42,801 nt of DNA from Sphingomonas mali NBRC 15500 (GTDB lineage: Bacteria > Pseudomonadota > Alphaproteobacteria > Sphingomonadales > Sphingomonadaceae). How positions within the stretch are numbered: position 1 is the first letter of the stretch; each line of letters starts with the position of its first letter. Shown piece after piece: positions 40,498 through 42,801 of this stretch. The stretch lies in contig NZ_BCYX01000035.1 of NCBI RefSeq assembly GCF_001598415.1, positions 1 to 42,801 on the forward strand, read 5' to 3'. The translations under genes and the position numbers were made by a program. A model generated the notes under the pieces. The model saw nothing but the letters and a program-made list of their open reading frames with translations, did no database searches and was not told the DNA's origin.

Positions 40498-41112
40498 TCA
40501 ATGCTCGAACCGCACCAGACATAGGCCGGGAAAGCCGCCCTGCCCTTGATGCCATTGGCCGGTCCAAGTGCCGTTGACCGCTCGCGCGGCTTCGGGGCAG
40601 CGCTGATTGGCCTCGCCCTGGCCGCCGATCGCGCCGCCCTCCACCCCGCGCAGCACACCGGCCTTGTCGCCACCCGCGGCGGCGACGCCGTAACGGACGG
40701 GACTGTTGTTCCAGAAGCCGTCCGACGATGCGAGCGGCGGCGACGTCCGCGCGGGCGGCTTTGCCGCGGCGGCGCCGATACCCGCCGCCGATCCGGTCAC
40801 GTCATAGAGATCGGCATAGGGTCCGCCATTTTCGGTGTAGCGGATTTTCTTGCGATAGAGGTCGATCTGGACGCGAACATTGCGCGCGGGATCGAACAGG
40901 AAGACCGACCATTCGTCGCGCGCGTCCTCGACAAAGGCATTGGTCTGCTTGCCCGCTTGGTCGAATTCGGCCCAGGCGTGCGGGCCGGTCTGGCGATAGG
41001 TGCCTTGGGGATAGGTGACGCTGCGAACGTTGGCGCCGGTGGCCGGCACCTCGGCCGCCACTGCCGGTATGCTTGCTACGACGGCAATTGCGGCAACAGC
41101 TAGCCTGAACAT
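40498..41112 (-). CDS. Exported protein of unknown function
   Basis: A 204-residue product with a clear signal peptide (MFRLAVAAIAVVASIPAVAA). The first half contains GTYRQTGPHAWAEFDQAG and DEWSVFLFDPARNVRVQIDLYRKKIRY, a beta-rich pattern found in short exported proteins of sphingomonads. The second half is glycine- and alanine-rich and ends with WTGQWHQGQGGFPGLCLVRF. A GAGGAGG Shine-Dalgarno precedes the ATG. It converges with the SDR gene (22-bp gap). I can assign no function. Confidence 0.75.
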   Translation of the reverse strand: MFRLAVAAIAVVASIPAVAAEVPATGANVRSVTYPQGTYRQTGPHAWAEFDQAGKQTNAFVEDARDEWSVFLFDPARNVRVQIDLYRKKIRYTENGGPYADLYDVTGSAAGIGAAAAKPPARTSPPLASSDGFWNNSPVRYGVAAAGGDKAGVLRGVEGGAIGGQGEANQRCPEAARAVNGTWTGQWHQGQGGFPGLCLVRFEH

Positions 41113-41202
41113 CGTCCGCCTCCTCTATGGCCGGAGGGACCATAAGGGAGGCGGCGCGAGGGGGCTAGACCATGAAGCCGATCGTGCGACCGGCCAACGG
41201 GC

Positions 41203-41805
41203 TCAGGCGGCGAGCTTCGCCGCGACTTCGGCGACGCGGCGGCCCTGGTAACGGGCACCGTCGAGATCGACCTGGCTCGGCTGACGGCTGCCGTCGCCAT
41301 CCGCGATCGTGCTGGCGCCGTAAGGCGAATTGCCGTGCACTTCCTTGACGCCCATCTGGCCGGCATATCCGTAATCGAGCCCGACGATCGTCAACCCGAA
41401 ATGCAGCAGGTTGGTGATGATCGAGAAGAGGGTCACTTCCTGGCCGCCATGCTGGGTCGCGGTCGAGGTGAACGCCGCGCCGACCTTGCCGTTCAAGGCG
41501 CCACGCATCCACAAGCCACCGGCCTGGTCGAGGAACGACGCCATCTGGCTCGACATGCGGCCGAAGCGGGTCGGCGAGCCGACGATGATCGCGTCATAAT
41601 CGGCCAGCATGTCGATGCTCTCGATCACCGGATGCGAGATGTCGGCCTTGAACCCGGCGGCCTTAGCGACTTCGGCGGGCGCGGTTTCGGGAACGCGGCG
41701 GATATCAACCTCGGCACCGGCACCACGCGCGCCCTCGGCGATGGCATCGGCCATCTGTTCCATATGGCCGTAGGACGAATAATAGAGAACGAGGACTTTG
41801 GTCAT
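41203..41805 (-). CDS. wrbA: WrbA, NAD(P)H:quinone oxidoreductase type IV
   Basis: A 200-residue flavodoxin-like quinone reductase that makes two-electron reductions of quinones and so limits redox cycling. FMN-binding loops are visible: LYYSSYGHMEQMADAI at 8-23, GSPTRFGRMSSQMASFLDQ near 76-94, and TSTATQHGGQE near 113-123. Length and motifs match the family throughout. AAGGAG precedes the ATG. It is in the same direction as the pirin gene, 102 bp downstream of it, with a strong hairpin in between. Confidence 0.95.
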   Translation of the reverse strand: MTKVLVLYYSSYGHMEQMADAIAEGARGAGAEVDIRRVPETAPAEVAKAAGFKADISHPVIESIDMLADYDAIIVGSPTRFGRMSSQMASFLDQAGGLWMRGALNGKVGAAFTSTATQHGGQEVTLFSIITNLLHFGLTIVGLDYGYAGQMGVKEVHGNSPYGASTIADGDGSRQPSQVDLDGARYQGRRVAEVAAKLAA

Positions 41806-41834
41806 CAGGGGACTCCTTCAGTTGCTTGATGGGG

Positions 41835-41865
41835 AGCCCCCTCCCCGGGGGTCAGGGAGGGGGCT
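41835..41865. terminator. Strong hairpin between pirin and wrbA
   Basis: AGCCCCCTCCC (41835-41845) and GGGAGGGGGCT (41855-41865) form a perfect 11-bp stem with a 9-nt loop. On the minus strand it lies downstream of the pirin gene and 30 bp before wrbA. There is no U-run, so it may be a dispersed palindrome that attenuates transcription rather than a true terminator. Confidence 0.5.
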
Positions 41866-41907
41866 GGGCCGGCGCGTTGGGAGGAACGCCGCGCCGGCTC
41901 GGGGGGA

Positions 41908-42630
41908 CTAATCCGCGTCGACAAGGACCAGTTCGGCGTCGTCGAGCGCCTTGATCTCGACGGTCTGGCCGCCGGAAATCGCGATGCCGTCGCGCGCCTC
42001 GTAGCGTTCGCCGTCGATCTCGACCGCGCCGGTGGCGGGGACGAGATAGGCGTGACGGCCCTCGCCCACCGTGTGGCTGATGCTCTCGCCCGCCTTGACG
42101 GTGGCGCCCATCACCCGGGCGTCGGCACGGATCGGCAACGCGCCGTCATCCTCGGCGAACCCGCTGGCGAGCGTCACGAACTTGCCCGAGCGATCGTCCT
42201 TGGGAAACGGCTTGGCGCCCCAGGACGGCGAGCCGCCGAGCCGTTTGGGCTCGATCCAGATCTGGAACAGCGTGGTCGATTCGGGTTCGAGATTGTACTC
42301 GGCATGCCGAACGCCGGTCCCTGCGCTCATCACCTGGACGTCGCCCGCCGCAGTGCGGCCGACATTGCCCATCGAGTCCTGGTGCGTGATCGCGCCCTTG
42401 CGGACATAGGTGATGATTTCCATGTCGCGGTGCGGATGCGGCGGGAAGCCCGAATTCGGACCGATCTCATCGTCGTTCCACACCCGGATGCTGCCCCAGC
42501 TCATGCGCTTGGGGTCGTAATAATCGGCAAAACTGAAATGATGCCGGGCCTTGAGCCAGCCATGATCGGCATGGCCCAGGCTGTCGAAGGCACGGCGCTC
42601 TATACGCGTGGCAATATTGGTGTCGGTCAT
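41908..42630 (-). CDS. Pirin family protein
   Basis: A 240-residue bicupin of the pirin/YhaK group. The N-terminal cupin carries the metal-binding residues in FPPHPHRDMEIITYV (histidines near 62 and 64) and later VRHAEYN with E. It also shows the family block FADYYDPKRMSWGSIRVWNDDEIGPNSGF. Some pirins have quercetinase activity; others act in stress or redox signalling. The start at 42630 is chosen for the GGAGG directly upstream; an in-frame extension to 42783 would run through the palindromic operator. Followed by wrbA, which suggests a quinone/redox-stress unit. Confidence 0.9.
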   Translation of the reverse strand: MTDTNIATRIERRAFDSLGHADHGWLKARHHFSFADYYDPKRMSWGSIRVWNDDEIGPNSGFPPHPHRDMEIITYVRKGAITHQDSMGNVGRTAAGDVQVMSAGTGVRHAEYNLEPESTTLFQIWIEPKRLGGSPSWGAKPFPKDDRSGKFVTLASGFAEDDGALPIRADARVMGATVKAGESISHTVGEGRHAYLVPATGAVEIDGERYEARDGIAISGGQTVEIKALDDAELVLVDAD

Positions 42631-42682
42631 GAGAACCTCCATTCGTTGCCGCCAAGATAGGCATGATCGACATCGCGTAAAT

Positions 42683-42708
42683 GGAAACGATTGAAACCGA
42701 TCGTTTCC
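42683..42708. promoter_or_regulatory. Palindromic operator upstream of pirin
   Basis: GGAAACGAT (42683-42691) and ATCGTTTCC (42700-42708) are perfect 9-bp arms with an 8-bp spacer, 53 bp before the pirin start. The size and symmetry suit a LysR- or MarR-type regulator of the pirin-wrbA unit; its gene is not visible and may be beyond the right edge. Confidence 0.55.
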
Positions 42709-42718
42709 TGAATTAAGT

Positions 42719-42738
42719 CCTCCCCATTCATGGGGAGG
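42719..42738. repeat. Short GC-rich palindrome at the right end
   Basis: CCTCCCCAT and ATGGGGAGG with a 2-nt loop. It is of the same style as the palindromes at 9920-9939 and 10023-10042, so probably a dispersed intergenic element. The last 60 bases show no gene start. Confidence 0.5.
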
Positions 42739-42801
42739 GGGACCAAGGCGCGTCAGCGGCTTGGTGGAGGGGGTGGGCGGCAAGCGGGTCCGTCGGGGCC
42801 C

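Overview
The window looks like a chromosomal stretch from a sphingomonad (Alphaproteobacteria, Sphingomonas or a close relative). The evidence is inference from gene content: high GC, a TonB-dependent receptor in a catabolic operon, a FixL/FixJ pair, a bacterial alternative oxidase, GC-rich intergenic palindromes and a palindrome of the 'PELVEG' coding type. I see no rRNA, tRNA, CRISPR array, transposase or phage gene.

Left end (1-5156): a large trimeric autotransporter adhesin runs off the left edge. It is preceded by a small exported protein, an AT-rich regulatory region with strong inverted and direct repeats, and an orphan OmpR-type response regulator. A GNAT acetyltransferase follows.

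6020-14777: hydrolytic and catabolic genes. One operon encodes a DUF4345 membrane protein, a type I sulfatase and a TetR regulator. It is divergent from an exported metallo-beta-lactamase-fold hydrolase. Next come a haloalkane dehalogenase with a DUF1330 protein, a lipoprotein CDP-diacylglycerol diphosphatase, and a carboxylesterase plus SDR pair. The same palindromic operator lies in the sulfatase/MBL intergenic region and in front of the dehalogenase.

14821-22390: a tight operon of TonB receptor, D-lactate-dehydrogenase-type FAD enzyme, HSL-family esterase and MFS transporter, followed by AraC and FadR-type GntR regulators. Related palindromic elements precede the receptor and the AraC gene. 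This suggests uptake, ester cleavage and oxidation of a 2-hydroxyacid-containing ester.

22424-28884: a small exported protein and a complete RND efflux operon (adaptor, HAE1 pump, outer-membrane factor). The outer-membrane-factor gene carries an in-frame palindromic repeat in its 5' end.

28943-37277: the most interesting part. A quinol-type nitric oxide reductase and NnrS are followed by a FixJ/FixL pair with the haem ligand conserved, an alternative oxidase, a lone receiver domain and a UbiH-type hydroxylase. The norB and aox promoters share an identical bipartite motif with identical spacing to a -10-like element. This suggests one regulon that keeps quinol oxidation going under nitric oxide or low oxygen.

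37296-42801: an OhrR-like MarR regulator with a nitrobindin-like haem beta-barrel protein, divergent from a Tat-exported epoxide-hydrolase-like protein and an SDR, with three identical-class palindromes between them. The window ends with an exported protein of unknown function, WrbA and a pirin.
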